Assembly: GCF_000193205.1 (NCBI RefSeq)
Contig: NC_015278.1
Location: 1,612,001-1,676,000, forward strand
Length of the DNA: 64,000 nt
Direction of reading: 5' to 3'
Origin: Aerococcus sp. Group 1
GTDB lineage: Bacteria > Bacillota > Bacilli > Lactobacillales > Aerococcaceae
The notes below the pieces were generated by a model. The model worked only from the letters and a program-made list of their open reading frames with translations. It was not told where the DNA came from and ran no database searches. Both the position numbers and the translations under genes were made by a program. Positions 7,140-14,501 of this stretch are shown here, one piece after another. The number at the start of each line of letters is the position of its first letter. Position 1 is the stretch's first letter.

Positions 7140-9029
7140 TTAGCCTTTAATGGTTAGGCCAGTATCATATTTCTTGTCATCGATGATTAATTTGACCTTG
7201 TATTCGCTCTTATCGAAACCATATTTTGTTACTACCGTACGAGTTTCCCGGTCATCCTTAGGTAGGAAGGTTCCGGCACACATGGCACCACGATGTCCCT
7301 TAGCAGTTGAGATGAAGTAACGACGGGTATCTTCTTGACCTTCAAGAACTAACATGACTAATTGACCCTTTTCAAACATAGCTTCAAAGGTGAACATATC
7401 TTCTTCATCGGTTAGACGAACATCGACCTTTTCTGGAACTGGTTCATTGACTTCTTCAGCTGGAATGTCATAGTCCATTTGGGCGGTTTCACCTAAGTAA
7501 CCAAGAACACGACCAGCACCTAATTGTAGGTCATATTCGCCACCCTTCTTAGAATATAATGGGAATTTCTCAGCCCGGTAGTAGTTAGAACGCACGCTTA
7601 ATTCATATTCTTTAACACCATGGTTCCATTCAACGGTAATGGATTCTAATTTAGCATCAGGGTCTTCTTGCATAGCAAATGGTCCTAATTCTTTAGATGG
7701 ATTGCCTTGCCCATCATAGGCAATACCACCGGAGTGGATGAGGTAATGGTCTTCATTGTAGTAAACCACGTTACAAATATATGGTGAGAAGAATTCATAG
7801 CCACGTTCTTTACCATATTGCCAGACTTGTTCAATTTCCATGGTTTCGGTATCAATCTTGTAACGGACCCCACGTGAATAAGATTCTTCTGGTGTTAGGT
7901 ACTTGTCTGGATCTTGAGCCCCGTAGTGGTGGTTGTCAAAGCACATCACGTCCCCGTCAGGAGTAATTAAGTTGGCATGTTGTTCATATTGCCAGTCAAA
8001 TTCGCCGTCACCCACTGGAGTGAAGAGATACTTGTGGTATTCTTCTGGCCAGCCATCGGGATCAGAAATAATCCAGTTAATTTCTTCAGTATCGAAGTCA
8101 ATGTTAACCATGGCATTAACGTGACGACCAGATAAGGTTAGGGAATTGGTATGCTCGTCATACCAAACCGCATTGTTGTGGAACCAGTCTTCTTCTGACC
8201 AGGAGCCTGATTTTTGAGCGCCGGGTTTTAAGAAATCGATATAGTTAATGGTTCGTTTTACCACACCGGTATCTTTATCCACTACCACTAGTTGGTCTTC
8301 CACGGTACTGTTGTCATGGTTACAGCTAAGAGCAATGATATCGCCGTTTGGTAGGACACAGCAGTCGTGGTGGAAGCCGGTTGGTACCCGGTATTCGGTG
8401 TATATCTTACCTACTGCTGAGAATTCATACATCCCACTCATGAAGTATGGCATAGAGGTCAAGCGGTCACTGGACATGAGTAAATGACCATTATCTAGCA
8501 CCTTAACGTCCCAGACCATCGGTACATCTAATTTCAAGCGCACGTCACCCGCATAGTCAACCGCAATGGCTAAGGCATAGTTAGCCGGGCAGAGGAACAT
8601 GATATTGTCTTGCATATATTCTGGAGTAGTTTCAATCGAATTTACCAGGTCGGTCCCTTCCACTTCGCCCACCGGAATGGTCACTGTATGTTTTTTGGAA
8701 GGGGTTTGGTAAGGATAAATTTCCACCTTGTTTTCATATTCAGGATAGAGTCCCACAATCGGAAGAACATGTTCGGTGCCGACAGGGAAGGTTTGGAAGA
8801 TATCTGCTTCTTCGGTTTTACCTAAGACACGAACAGTAATCGCGGTAGGTTCTTCAGTCTTGAAGAGAACCACTGCGGATAAGGGGTTAATGAGATAGGC
8901 ATTGTATTTCACTAAGGGATTGTCTAAGGTATACTCGCCCAAGTGAAATTCTTCCAACATTGCCTCTTCGGCTTTTCTTTGCTTTTCAATCAGGTGTTCT
9001 TTATAGATATAGGTTGCTGTTTCTGTCAT
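7140..9029 (-). CDS. Aryl-sulfate sulfotransferase (AssT family), apparently cytoplasmic
   Basis: The 629-residue protein resembles the AssT family, PAPS-independent enzymes that move a sulfuryl group from one phenolic sulfate to another phenol through a sulfo-histidine. Beta-propeller-like repeats fill the middle, with histidines in TGFHHDCCVLPNGD (about 220-221), WFHNNAVWYDE (284), YEQHANLITPDGD (351) and YLIHSGG (432) as candidates for the active-site set. Unlike the periplasmic E. coli enzyme there is no signal peptide: the N-terminus MTETATYIYKEHLIEKQRKA is polar and helical. It starts two bases after a thioredoxin gene. Family assignment is firm; substrate and location are inferred. Confidence 0.85.
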   Translation of the reverse strand: MTETATYIYKEHLIEKQRKAEEAMLEEFHLGEYTLDNPLVKYNAYLINPLSAVVLFKTEEPTAITVRVLGKTEEADIFQTFPVGTEHVLPIVGLYPEYENKVEIYPYQTPSKKHTVTIPVGEVEGTDLVNSIETTPEYMQDNIMFLCPANYALAIAVDYAGDVRLKLDVPMVWDVKVLDNGHLLMSSDRLTSMPYFMSGMYEFSAVGKIYTEYRVPTGFHHDCCVLPNGDIIALSCNHDNSTVEDQLVVVDKDTGVVKRTINYIDFLKPGAQKSGSWSEEDWFHNNAVWYDEHTNSLTLSGRHVNAMVNIDFDTEEINWIISDPDGWPEEYHKYLFTPVGDGEFDWQYEQHANLITPDGDVMCFDNHHYGAQDPDKYLTPEESYSRGVRYKIDTETMEIEQVWQYGKERGYEFFSPYICNVVYYNEDHYLIHSGGIAYDGQGNPSKELGPFAMQEDPDAKLESITVEWNHGVKEYELSVRSNYYRAEKFPLYSKKGGEYDLQLGAGRVLGYLGETAQMDYDIPAEEVNEPVPEKVDVRLTDEEDMFTFEAMFEKGQLVMLVLEGQEDTRRYFISTAKGHRGAMCAGTFLPKDDRETRTVVTKYGFDKSEYKVKLIIDDKKYDTGLTIKG

Positions 9030-9031
9030 GA

Positions 9032-9340
9032 TTATTCCTCCTCTAACATTTTTTCAATCACTGGTTTTTGTTGTAAGCCCGCTTTTCGGGTGATTTCATT
9101 ACCGTCTTTAAAATAAACTAAGGTTGGATAGCCCTCGACGCCATATTCTTCTACGATGTCAGTATTTTCTTCAAAACTCACTTTAAGAATAGTCAGGTCA
9201 TCCCCATGGCTTTTATTAATATCCTCTAGGATAAAACTTAGCATTTTACAAGGGCCACAGGTCTTAGAATAGAAATCGACCAAAACATTGCCCTCAGCAA
9301 TTTCAGCTTTAAAATCACCTTGTTGGTATTCTTTTATCAT
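9032..9340 (-). CDS. Thioredoxin-like protein
   Basis: A 102-residue single-domain thioredoxin with the redox motif CGPC (in YSKTCGPCKML) and the cis-proline motif GYPTLVYF. The usual Trp before the first Cys is Thr. No signal peptide is seen, so it should act in the cytoplasm. Its stop codon lies two bases before the start of the aryl-sulfate sulfotransferase, so the pair is cotranscribed and probably coupled. E. coli assT is likewise paired with a dedicated thiol-disulfide system (DsbL/DsbI), which suggests a dedicated partner here rather than the housekeeping thioredoxin. Confidence 0.92.
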   Translation of the reverse strand: MIKEYQQGDFKAEIAEGNVLVDFYSKTCGPCKMLSFILEDINKSHGDDLTILKVSFEENTDIVEEYGVEGYPTLVYFKDGNEITRKAGLQQKPVIEKMLEEE

Positions 9341-9408
9341 CTCAACACTCCTTCATTCAATGTTTGATAGCTATTTGATGATGCAATGGTTAAAACTTTT
9401 ACTAAGCC

Positions 9409-10107
9409 TTAACCCATCGCATGAGTCATGAATAATTTCTTGACATCAACTCCTTTACAGGTTATCCAAATTTTCTCTTGATTAATATGGGTCAGGGCCT
9501 TCCTTGTCATTTTAAAGAATCCCTCTGCTTCCATAAGGTGTAATTCTTGGTTTAGGCTGGACCGGCTGACCTTGATTAACTTGGCAAAAATTTCTTGAGT
9601 GAAGGGTAATTCCATGTCGGGTTTTATATCGCTCCGCCCAATTTCTAGAGAATTCTTGGAGGCAATCCAGTAACAAATCCGTTCACGAATAGTAGGGTAG
9701 TTCAAGCAGGAAATGATCCGCTGGGACTCTAAGCCCCGCTCAATCAAGTGGTGGACATAGAGCTCCATACCCAGACTATCTTCAAAAACAATGGCTTTAA
9801 ATAATTTTGCCGGTATCCAGGTAACGGTAGTGGCGCGTAAGACCACTAAATCATAGGAATAGTTTAAATTCTCGCTAAAATAAAGGTATTCCAATAAGAT
9901 TGAATTGGTAAAGAAGAGTGAGGTATTTAACTCCTTCCCTTCTGCCGAATAATTCACTGTTTTGAGTAAGCCTTTATCGACAATGCCAATTTCAGTAATC
10001 CGTGTTCCAATAGTCTCAATCATATCGCCCTTTTTATAGCTTTCCTGGCGGGTGTGATTAATGACTTTCTCATGGTTGAGACAGTAGTCAATAAATGATG
10101 TTGACAT
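9409..10107 (-). CDS. Crp/Fnr family transcriptional regulator
   Basis: The 232-residue protein has an N-terminal cyclic-nucleotide-binding-type beta-roll (about residues 20-110), a dimerisation helix near 118-140, and a C-terminal winged helix with the helix-turn-helix LPFTQEIFAKLIKVSRSSLN (about 177-196). It lacks an Fnr-like cysteine cluster, and the ligand-binding residues of true Crp are not evident, so its signal is unknown. It lies 68 bases upstream of the thioredoxin-sulfotransferase pair on the same strand, and is the obvious candidate regulator of that group. GGGGGATGGGAAA precedes the ATG. Confidence 0.85.
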   Translation of the reverse strand: MSTSFIDYCLNHEKVINHTRQESYKKGDMIETIGTRITEIGIVDKGLLKTVNYSAEGKELNTSLFFTNSILLEYLYFSENLNYSYDLVVLRATTVTWIPAKLFKAIVFEDSLGMELYVHHLIERGLESQRIISCLNYPTIRERICYWIASKNSLEIGRSDIKPDMELPFTQEIFAKLIKVSRSSLNQELHLMEAEGFFKMTRKALTHINQEKIWITCKGVDVKKLFMTHAMG

Positions 10108-10191
10108 TTTCCCATCCCCCTGTATCTTTCAATATGGTTGATTTTCTCCTTTTTTAATACAAGCTGAGGCATGTCCGCTTCACGTCATCAC

Positions 10192-11448
10192 TTAACTAGG
10201 CAGTAAGTCTTCTTGCCTTGCCAACTTTTCTTTCTCCTTGCCCGCTTCACCGAGTTTTCGATAAACCATGCCGGCTAGGGGTAGAGAAATAATTTCAATG
10301 ATTAGGGCAGCGGCTGAAATTGTGATCTGTAAGAGATTAGCTAGCTCAGGATAGACGCCCATTAAATTATATGCAGCAATCCCGGCAAACATAATCGAGA
10401 CTCCAGAGTGAGGCATCATAATGACTCCCATATACTTTTCCACAACTTTGGGCGCATGACTGATTTTGGCCCCTAGATAGCAACCCAAGTATTTGCCTAG
10501 GGCCCTAATCAAGATATAGGCCACCATAAGCATGCCACCGTCAAATAAGGCCGCTGGATTCAAATGAATCGATAGGTTAACAATGAAAATCATTAAGGCA
10601 TAAGAGTGAATCGGTCCGAGATCCATTTGCAAGCTCGGAACTTTCTCAGGATCAACCACGTTCATAAAGGCACACGACCCGGCAATTCCGGCTAATAAGG
10701 ACATCATCTGGGTTTCGGTGAAGACCTGCCAGTTCAAATAATTATCTAAGGCATAGATGACCAGCATGGTAAACAGATAAATTAGGAAACTTTGCTGTTT
10801 AGAAGTGTTCTTACCCACTAATTTTCCTGCAATCAGACCGATCACTCCACCTAAGAGAATCGGAGCTAAGATCATAATCAGTAATGAGCCCAAGACGGAA
10901 GTGGAACTTTCGTTTAGAACTGCTCCAATTACTGAAACTAAGGGGAAGAAGACAATATTAACCATCACTGAATTAAAAGCCGTCATCGATGGCACTGAAT
11001 CAGATAAGGGGCCAGAACAATCATACTGTTCCACCACTGAGACCGGAGGGGCCGGTGCAGTCGCAATAGCGATCCCCCCAAAGAGTAAGGCAGCAATGAT
11101 GGGTAGACCTAAGAGGTGTAAAATAAGGGCAAATGCTCCCGTCACCACTGCAAAGGTTACCACCAGGTCAGATATTCCCATGGCGAAGACTTTACTGATG
11201 GAATCCTTGATGTCACGGTAAACTAACTTATAGCCCACCATAGACCCCACTAGAATTTGCATCAGTACCATCAGTGATTGGTAGACCTTAGTTGAAACTA
11301 ATTCAGGGCTTAAGAGATTTAGCCCGTGCTCTCCGAGAAACATGGCCACAATCAACCAACCAATGATAGCTGGGAATTTGATTTTCTTAACCAGTTCTCC
11401 GGCAAAATAAGCAATAAGCATTGCCAGTAAAAAACGAAGAACAAACAC
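10192..11448 (-). CDS. Cation:proton antiporter, CPA2 family
   Basis: The product (418 residues from the chosen start) is a membrane protein with about 11-13 hydrophobic segments, beginning MFVLRFLLAMLIAYFAGELV and ending in a short charged tail. The pattern FPAIIGWLIVAMFLGEHGLN and the glycine-rich GGIAIATAPAPPVSVVEQY near the middle resemble the Na+/H+ exchanger domain of CPA2 antiporters. The longest frame begins with a GTG just one base from AAAGGAG; a second GTG three codons later has the better spacing of eight bases, so I use it. It precedes the Crp/Fnr gene on the same strand. The ion is not predictable. Confidence 0.85.
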   Translation of the reverse strand: MFVLRFLLAMLIAYFAGELVKKIKFPAIIGWLIVAMFLGEHGLNLLSPELVSTKVYQSLMVLMQILVGSMVGYKLVYRDIKDSISKVFAMGISDLVVTFAVVTGAFALILHLLGLPIIAALLFGGIAIATAPAPPVSVVEQYDCSGPLSDSVPSMTAFNSVMVNIVFFPLVSVIGAVLNESSTSVLGSLLIMILAPILLGGVIGLIAGKLVGKNTSKQQSFLIYLFTMLVIYALDNYLNWQVFTETQMMSLLAGIAGSCAFMNVVDPEKVPSLQMDLGPIHSYALMIFIVNLSIHLNPAALFDGGMLMVAYILIRALGKYLGCYLGAKISHAPKVVEKYMGVIMMPHSGVSIMFAGIAAYNLMGVYPELANLLQITISAAALIIEIISLPLAGMVYRKLGEAGKEKEKLARQEDLLPS

Positions 11449-11624
11449 ATAAAACACTCCTTTCCAATATTTCTACTTATTTTTTATTAATTATCAATCG
11501 TAAAAGCCTCCTCATTTTATCTGAAAAAATATAGTTCAACATTTCACATGCTTTCTTTTGAAAGTGTTTGCGCGCCAACAATTTCATAAAATCTTTCTTT
11601 TTATCAAAAAAGCAGTCTCAGTCA

Positions 11625-11662
11625 ATAAAAAAGACGTCCTCTCAAAGGACGTCTCAGAAAAA
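11625..11662 (-). terminator. Terminator of thiT
   Basis: AGACGTCCT and AGGACGTCT form a perfect 9-bp stem with a five-base loop, followed on the minus strand by TTTTTTATT. It ends the thiT transcript. Confidence 0.92.
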
Positions 11663-11706
11663 TAATTACATCTGATCAATTGTAAAAATTATAGGTAAGT
11701 TATCAC

Positions 11707-12273
11707 TTAATCTTCTGGATTTAAGAGCCTGGGGGCATTATTAAATAATAAGGCTACCACTAATGCCCCTACTAGCCAGGTAAAGACACCAGTAGGTACA
11801 TTAACAATGGTCGTATACCACCAAGCATTCATGCCTTCTGGCGCATAAGAAGACCAAAAGGCATAGCCAGCGAACCAATGAATAAAGTATTGGGCGACCA
11901 TCCCAATAAAGGTTGCTGAAAAGATACCGATCCAAAGGCCTTTTTTATCCCCTTTTAAGCCTGCACTCTTCACCCGATTAGCGAAGAGTCCAGTTAAACC
12001 TGCTAACATAAAGGCGAAGAAGTATTCAAGGAAGACTTGGAAGGGAGTTAGAATCGTAGCTTGACCGGTGATTAATTGCAAAAGCCCAAACAGAAAGCCG
12101 GCAGCAAAACCGCTCTTTATCCCCCGTCTTAAAGAGATCAAGTAAATGGGAATAACGCCTAAGTTTACCCCAATACCTACTCCATTGGTTGTCGGCAAAA
12201 GTCCTAATAAATAAGCTAATACTGCTACCATAGCAATTTCCAATAAAATCCTTACTTGTTTACTTTGTCCCAT
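11707..12273 (-). CDS. thiT: Thiamine-specific ECF transporter S component ThiT
   Basis: The 188-residue product is a six-helix substrate-binding subunit for thiamine that joins the shared EcfAA'T module, which is not encoded here. Features visible are the N-terminal helix LLEIAMVAVLAYLLGLLP, the glycine-rich GVGIGVNLGVIPIYLISLRRG, and the aromatic WFAGYAFWSSYAPEGMNAWW (about 130-150), which corresponds to the Trp-rich thiamine pocket of ThiT. The longest frame starts 23 codons earlier inside the leader hairpin; MGQSKQ is the real start, preceded by AAAGGA. A TPP riboswitch and terminator lie directly upstream, which confirms the substrate. Confidence 0.94.
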   Translation of the reverse strand: MGQSKQVRILLEIAMVAVLAYLLGLLPTTNGVGIGVNLGVIPIYLISLRRGIKSGFAAGFLFGLLQLITGQATILTPFQVFLEYFFAFMLAGLTGLFANRVKSAGLKGDKKGLWIGIFSATFIGMVAQYFIHWFAGYAFWSSYAPEGMNAWWYTTIVNVPTGVFTWLVGALVVALLFNNAPRLLNPED

Positions 12274-12295
12274 AATAATTAAATCCTTTCTTAGC

Positions 12296-12337
12296 ACAAA
12301 AACAGGTAAGAGAAAATGCCTCTTACCTGTTTTTTCG
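12296..12337 (-). terminator. Riboswitch-controlled intrinsic terminator upstream of thiT
   Basis: AACAGGTAAGAG and CTCTTACCTGTT form a perfect 12-bp stem with a seven-base loop; the minus strand then reads TTTTTGTGC. It lies between the TPP aptamer and the thiT ribosome binding site, so it is the expression platform: TPP-bound aptamer should favour this terminator. Confidence 0.88.
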
Positions 12338-12423
12338 TGCACTTTCTTCCGCTAGTATTACCTAGTCTCAAGTTCAAAGGGTCTGTAAATTACATCTCAG
12401 CCATCAAGGCTCCCCTAGTAGCA
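12338..12423 (-). ncRNA. TPP riboswitch (THI element)
   Basis: Read on the minus strand, the segment carries the TPP aptamer signatures in order: GGGGAGCC, GGCTGAGA, ACCCTTTGAACTTGA, then GGTAATACTAGCGGAAGAAAG, with possible P1 pairing between the GCTACT and AGTGC ends. These match the classical thi box (CUGAGA...ACCUGAU...GGxUAAUxCCxGCGxAGGAA). It regulates thiT: high TPP leads to premature termination at the hairpin just downstream. It begins directly after the pyrR stop codon and is driven by its own promoter within the end of pyrR. Confidence 0.93.
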
Positions 12424-12424
12424 A

Positions 12425-12958
12425 CTATTTAATTATATATACTGCATCCTTACTGTCGAGTTCCCGCATCTTCACCCGAATTTTCTCTTGCCGGGAAGTG
12501 GGAATGTTTTTACCAACAATATCCGCTCGAATCGGTAATTCCCGGTGGCCCCGGTCAATGAGTGTCACTAAAGAGATCTTGCTTGGACGCCCATGATCCA
12601 TCAAGGCATCCATGGTCGCCCGAATGGTCCGACCGGTCATGAGCACATCATCACAGATAAAGATATGTTTACCATTCACATCAAAGTCCAGCTGGGATAA
12701 GTCTTTGATCAGCTTATCCTTTTCCTGGTCGAGGTCATCACGATAAGCGCGGACATCTAATTCCCCATAAAAGACATCAGCCTCTTCTAACTGATTGATA
12801 CGGTCCTTAATCCGGTTAGCAATAATAGCTCCCCGGGTTTTAATCCCCACGATGGCTAAATTAGCGGTACCATGGTTGCGTTCCAAAATCTCATAACTCA
12901 TTCGCGTTAAGGCGCGCTTCATTTCTGCTTCGTTGAGAAGCTCGACTTCTGTTGCCAA
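12425..12958 (-). CDS. pyrR: PyrR: pyr operon attenuation regulator / uracil phosphoribosyltransferase
   Basis: The 177-residue product closely follows Bacillus PyrR: RALTRMSYEILERNHG, AIVGIKTRGAIIANRI, the PRPP-binding loop IFICDDVLMTGRTIRATMDA and the C-terminal DRGHRELPIRADIVGKNIPTS. It binds UMP/UTP and pyr-leader RNA to promote termination, and has weak UPRTase activity. The start codon is TTG, with GGGGGAG five bases upstream. No pyr biosynthetic gene or PyrR-binding leader is adjacent, so it acts in trans on a distant pyr operon. It has its own promoter (TTGCAG, 17 bases, TACAAT). Confidence 0.95.
   Translation of the reverse strand: MATEVELLNEAEMKRALTRMSYEILERNHGTANLAIVGIKTRGAIIANRIKDRINQLEEADVFYGELDVRAYRDDLDQEKDKLIKDLSQLDFDVNGKHIFICDDVLMTGRTIRATMDALMDHGRPSKISLVTLIDRGHRELPIRADIVGKNIPTSRQEKIRVKMRELDSKDAVYIIK
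12432..12459 (-). promoter_or_regulatory. Promoter of the TPP riboswitch-thiT transcript, inside pyrR
   Basis: TCGACA and TATAAT, 16 bases apart on the minus strand, lie within the last codons of pyrR. The predicted start, about seven bases beyond the -10, coincides with the first bases of the riboswitch, which supports the call. Confidence 0.72.
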
Positions 12959-12990
12959 GGCATCTCCCCCTTATCCTTTATTCTATTCAC

Positions 12991-13019
12991 ATTGTAGCGA
13001 AATATTGTGAAGTCTGCAA
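12991..13019 (-). promoter_or_regulatory. Promoter of pyrR
   Basis: TTGCAG and TACAAT on the minus strand with a 17-base spacer, ending about 32 bases before the TTG start codon of pyrR. Confidence 0.7.
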
Positions 13020-13057
13020 TTATTTCTTAACCTTGAGCATCGTCAGGGGGATTGCAC

Positions 13058-13086
13058 TTGCTTAATCCCCCCGGGTCAAGTATGCT
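13058..13086 (+). promoter_or_regulatory. Promoter of the esterase gene
   Basis: TTGCTT and TATGCT are 17 bases apart, about 25 bases before the start codon of the alpha/beta hydrolase. It is divergent from the pyrR promoter. Confidence 0.55.
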
Positions 13087-13112
13087 AATAGCACATTAAG
13101 CGGAGGTAAATC

Positions 13113-13940
13113 ATGTTCAATGCCGATTATTATTATCTAAAAATGAAAACCCACTACTTAAGCTTGCCCTATTCCGGCAAGAAGCGGCGGGTGCGCGTCC
13201 TACTCCCTAAAAATTACCAGCAGGAATCCGCATCCTACCCAGTCGTTTACATGCATGACGGACAAAATGTTTTTTACAGTAAGGAGTCCTTCCTAGGTTA
13301 TTCTTGGAAGGTCATCCCCACCCTCAAGCGTAACCCCGATTTACCCAAGATGATTGTGGTCGGCATCGACAATGACTCTCAGACTCGGGCGGATGAGTAT
13401 AATGCTTGGAGCTTCGAAAACCCTAGTGACCCTAAGGCAGGGCCCTTGGGCGGCTTAGGTAATGATTTTAGTGACTTCATTATGAAGGTGGTTAAACCCT
13501 TTATCGACCAAAACTATCGGACTAAAACCGATAAAAAACATACAGCCATGATCGGGTCTTCTTTTGGGGCCAATATTACCGCCTATATGGGAATTAAGTA
13601 TGCCGATCAGATTGGCCGCTTGGGGATTTTTTCCCTAGCCCAATGGATAGCCCAAGAACCCTTTGACCGCTATCTCAAGTCGCAAAGCTTAGACCCCGAG
13701 CAAAAAATCTACCTCCAAGTCGGCAGCAAAGAAGGGGACGATACTGACCGTCTCTTTCTCCCAGGCAATATGGCCCAAGCCTATATCGATGCTTCCCTCC
13801 ACTACCAGGCCTTACTTATAGCAGGAGGTATCCCGGTAGAAAATATTAACTTCAACATCTATGTGGATGAGGAACATAATGAATTTTACTGGGCCAAACA
13901 CCTCCCCGACTGCCTCCGCTTTCTCAGTAGCGGCTGGTGA
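13113..13940 (+). CDS. Alpha/beta hydrolase, putative esterase (EsteraseD-like)
   Basis: A 275-residue cytoplasmic-looking alpha/beta hydrolase. The strand-turn VVYMHDGQNVFY is the oxyanion region typical of the esterase D/YbbA-like family, and GSSFGANIT (about residues 147-155) is the nucleophile elbow with Ser in GxSxG form. A His candidate lies in VDEEHNEFYW near residue 250, placing the triad in the expected order. Homologues include carbohydrate esterases and iron-siderophore esterases, so the substrate is uncertain. AGCGGAGG precedes the ATG. The gene has its own promoter and stands between pyrR and a small plus-strand gene. Confidence 0.82.
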   Translation: MFNADYYYLKMKTHYLSLPYSGKKRRVRVLLPKNYQQESASYPVVYMHDGQNVFYSKESFLGYSWKVIPTLKRNPDLPKMIVVGIDNDSQTRADEYNAWSFENPSDPKAGPLGGLGNDFSDFIMKVVKPFIDQNYRTKTDKKHTAMIGSSFGANITAYMGIKYADQIGRLGIFSLAQWIAQEPFDRYLKSQSLDPEQKIYLQVGSKEGDDTDRLFLPGNMAQAYIDASLHYQALLIAGGIPVENINFNIYVDEEHNEFYWAKHLPDCLRFLSSGW

Positions 13941-13945
13941 AGGTG

Positions 13946-13959
13946 TGAAAACGTTTTAA
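13946..13959. promoter_or_regulatory. Probable cre (CcpA) site
   Basis: TGAAAACGTTTTAA differs from the TGWAANCGNTNWCA consensus at one position (C to A near the end) and is palindromic around ACGT. It lies just after the esterase stop codon and 87 bases before the next small gene, whose expression it may control. Confidence 0.45.
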
Positions 13960-14045
13960 AAATTATTTTTAGGCTTTTCCGACTAAACTGCTCACAAATT
14001 CTGATATAATCATCCTTACAAGAGTTGTTGTGAGGAGGATATGCC

Positions 14046-14369
14046 ATGAAGTTATTTTTCACCCAGAAAGCCATACAACAGTTACAAAACTTAGATCGTT
14101 TCCATAATATCTGCCTAACCACTTCCGATGAAACAGGTCATACCAGCCACAGAGCCTATCGTAGTCTAGTCTTACAAACCAATGCACCAAGTTTTGAAAG
14201 TTTTGATGAGGTCCTTGAAACGCATATCGGTCAAATCCATGTCACAACACAAGCCCTCAGCATGTTAGGCAATGATAACCGGATCGATTTTGATGAATTT
14301 CGGCAAGTTTTTGTCCTCTTAACCGACGATCAAATGGTCGATGATAATCTCTATTGTATCGATCATTAA
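14046..14369 (+). CDS. Small protein, weakly similar to HesB/YqkB-like iron-sulfur cluster biosynthesis family
   Basis: A 107-residue protein with GAGGAT before its ATG. The N-terminal MKLFFTQKAIQQLQNL and the C-terminal FVLLTDDQMVDDNLYCID resemble the edges of the short HesB-like fold found in Lactobacillales proteins such as YqkB. The conserved cysteines of true A-type scaffold proteins are absent (only two Cys, at about residues 24 and 104), so iron-sulfur function is not supported directly. It is monocistronic with a clear terminator. I treat it as a hypothetical protein with a possible family link. Confidence 0.6.
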   Translation: MKLFFTQKAIQQLQNLDRFHNICLTTSDETGHTSHRAYRSLVLQTNAPSFESFDEVLETHIGQIHVTTQALSMLGNDNRIDFDEFRQVFVLLTDDQMVDDNLYCIDH

Positions 14370-14410
14370 TACCGACTGGCTATTGATTAATCAAGTAATG
14401 ACCCATAAAC

Positions 14411-14445
14411 TAGAAGTTGGAAGCACTTGCCAACTTCTTTTTTTA
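14411..14445 (+). terminator. Terminator after the small HesB-like gene
   Basis: AGAAGTTGG and CCAACTTCT form a perfect 9-bp stem followed by a run of seven or more T. Confidence 0.9.
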
Positions 14446-14501
14446 TGGAAAAGTACAAAGACTTCCCCCTCACTGATAAACAAAGCACTTAGGAGGTTAT
14501 T

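Noticed and set aside
7781-8825. Several 60-80 codon frames opposite the sulfotransferase gene
   Set aside because: Shadows of the strong coding bias of that gene; none has start signals.
9341-9408. Crp/Fnr-type operator (TTTGATAGCTATTTGATG) before the thioredoxin gene
   Set aside because: The ATAGCTAT centre is palindromic but the flanks are not symmetric, so it does not support an operator.
11551-11572. cre-like TTGAAAGTGTTTGCG upstream of the antiporter gene
   Set aside because: The essential CG is replaced by TG and the last base also fails.
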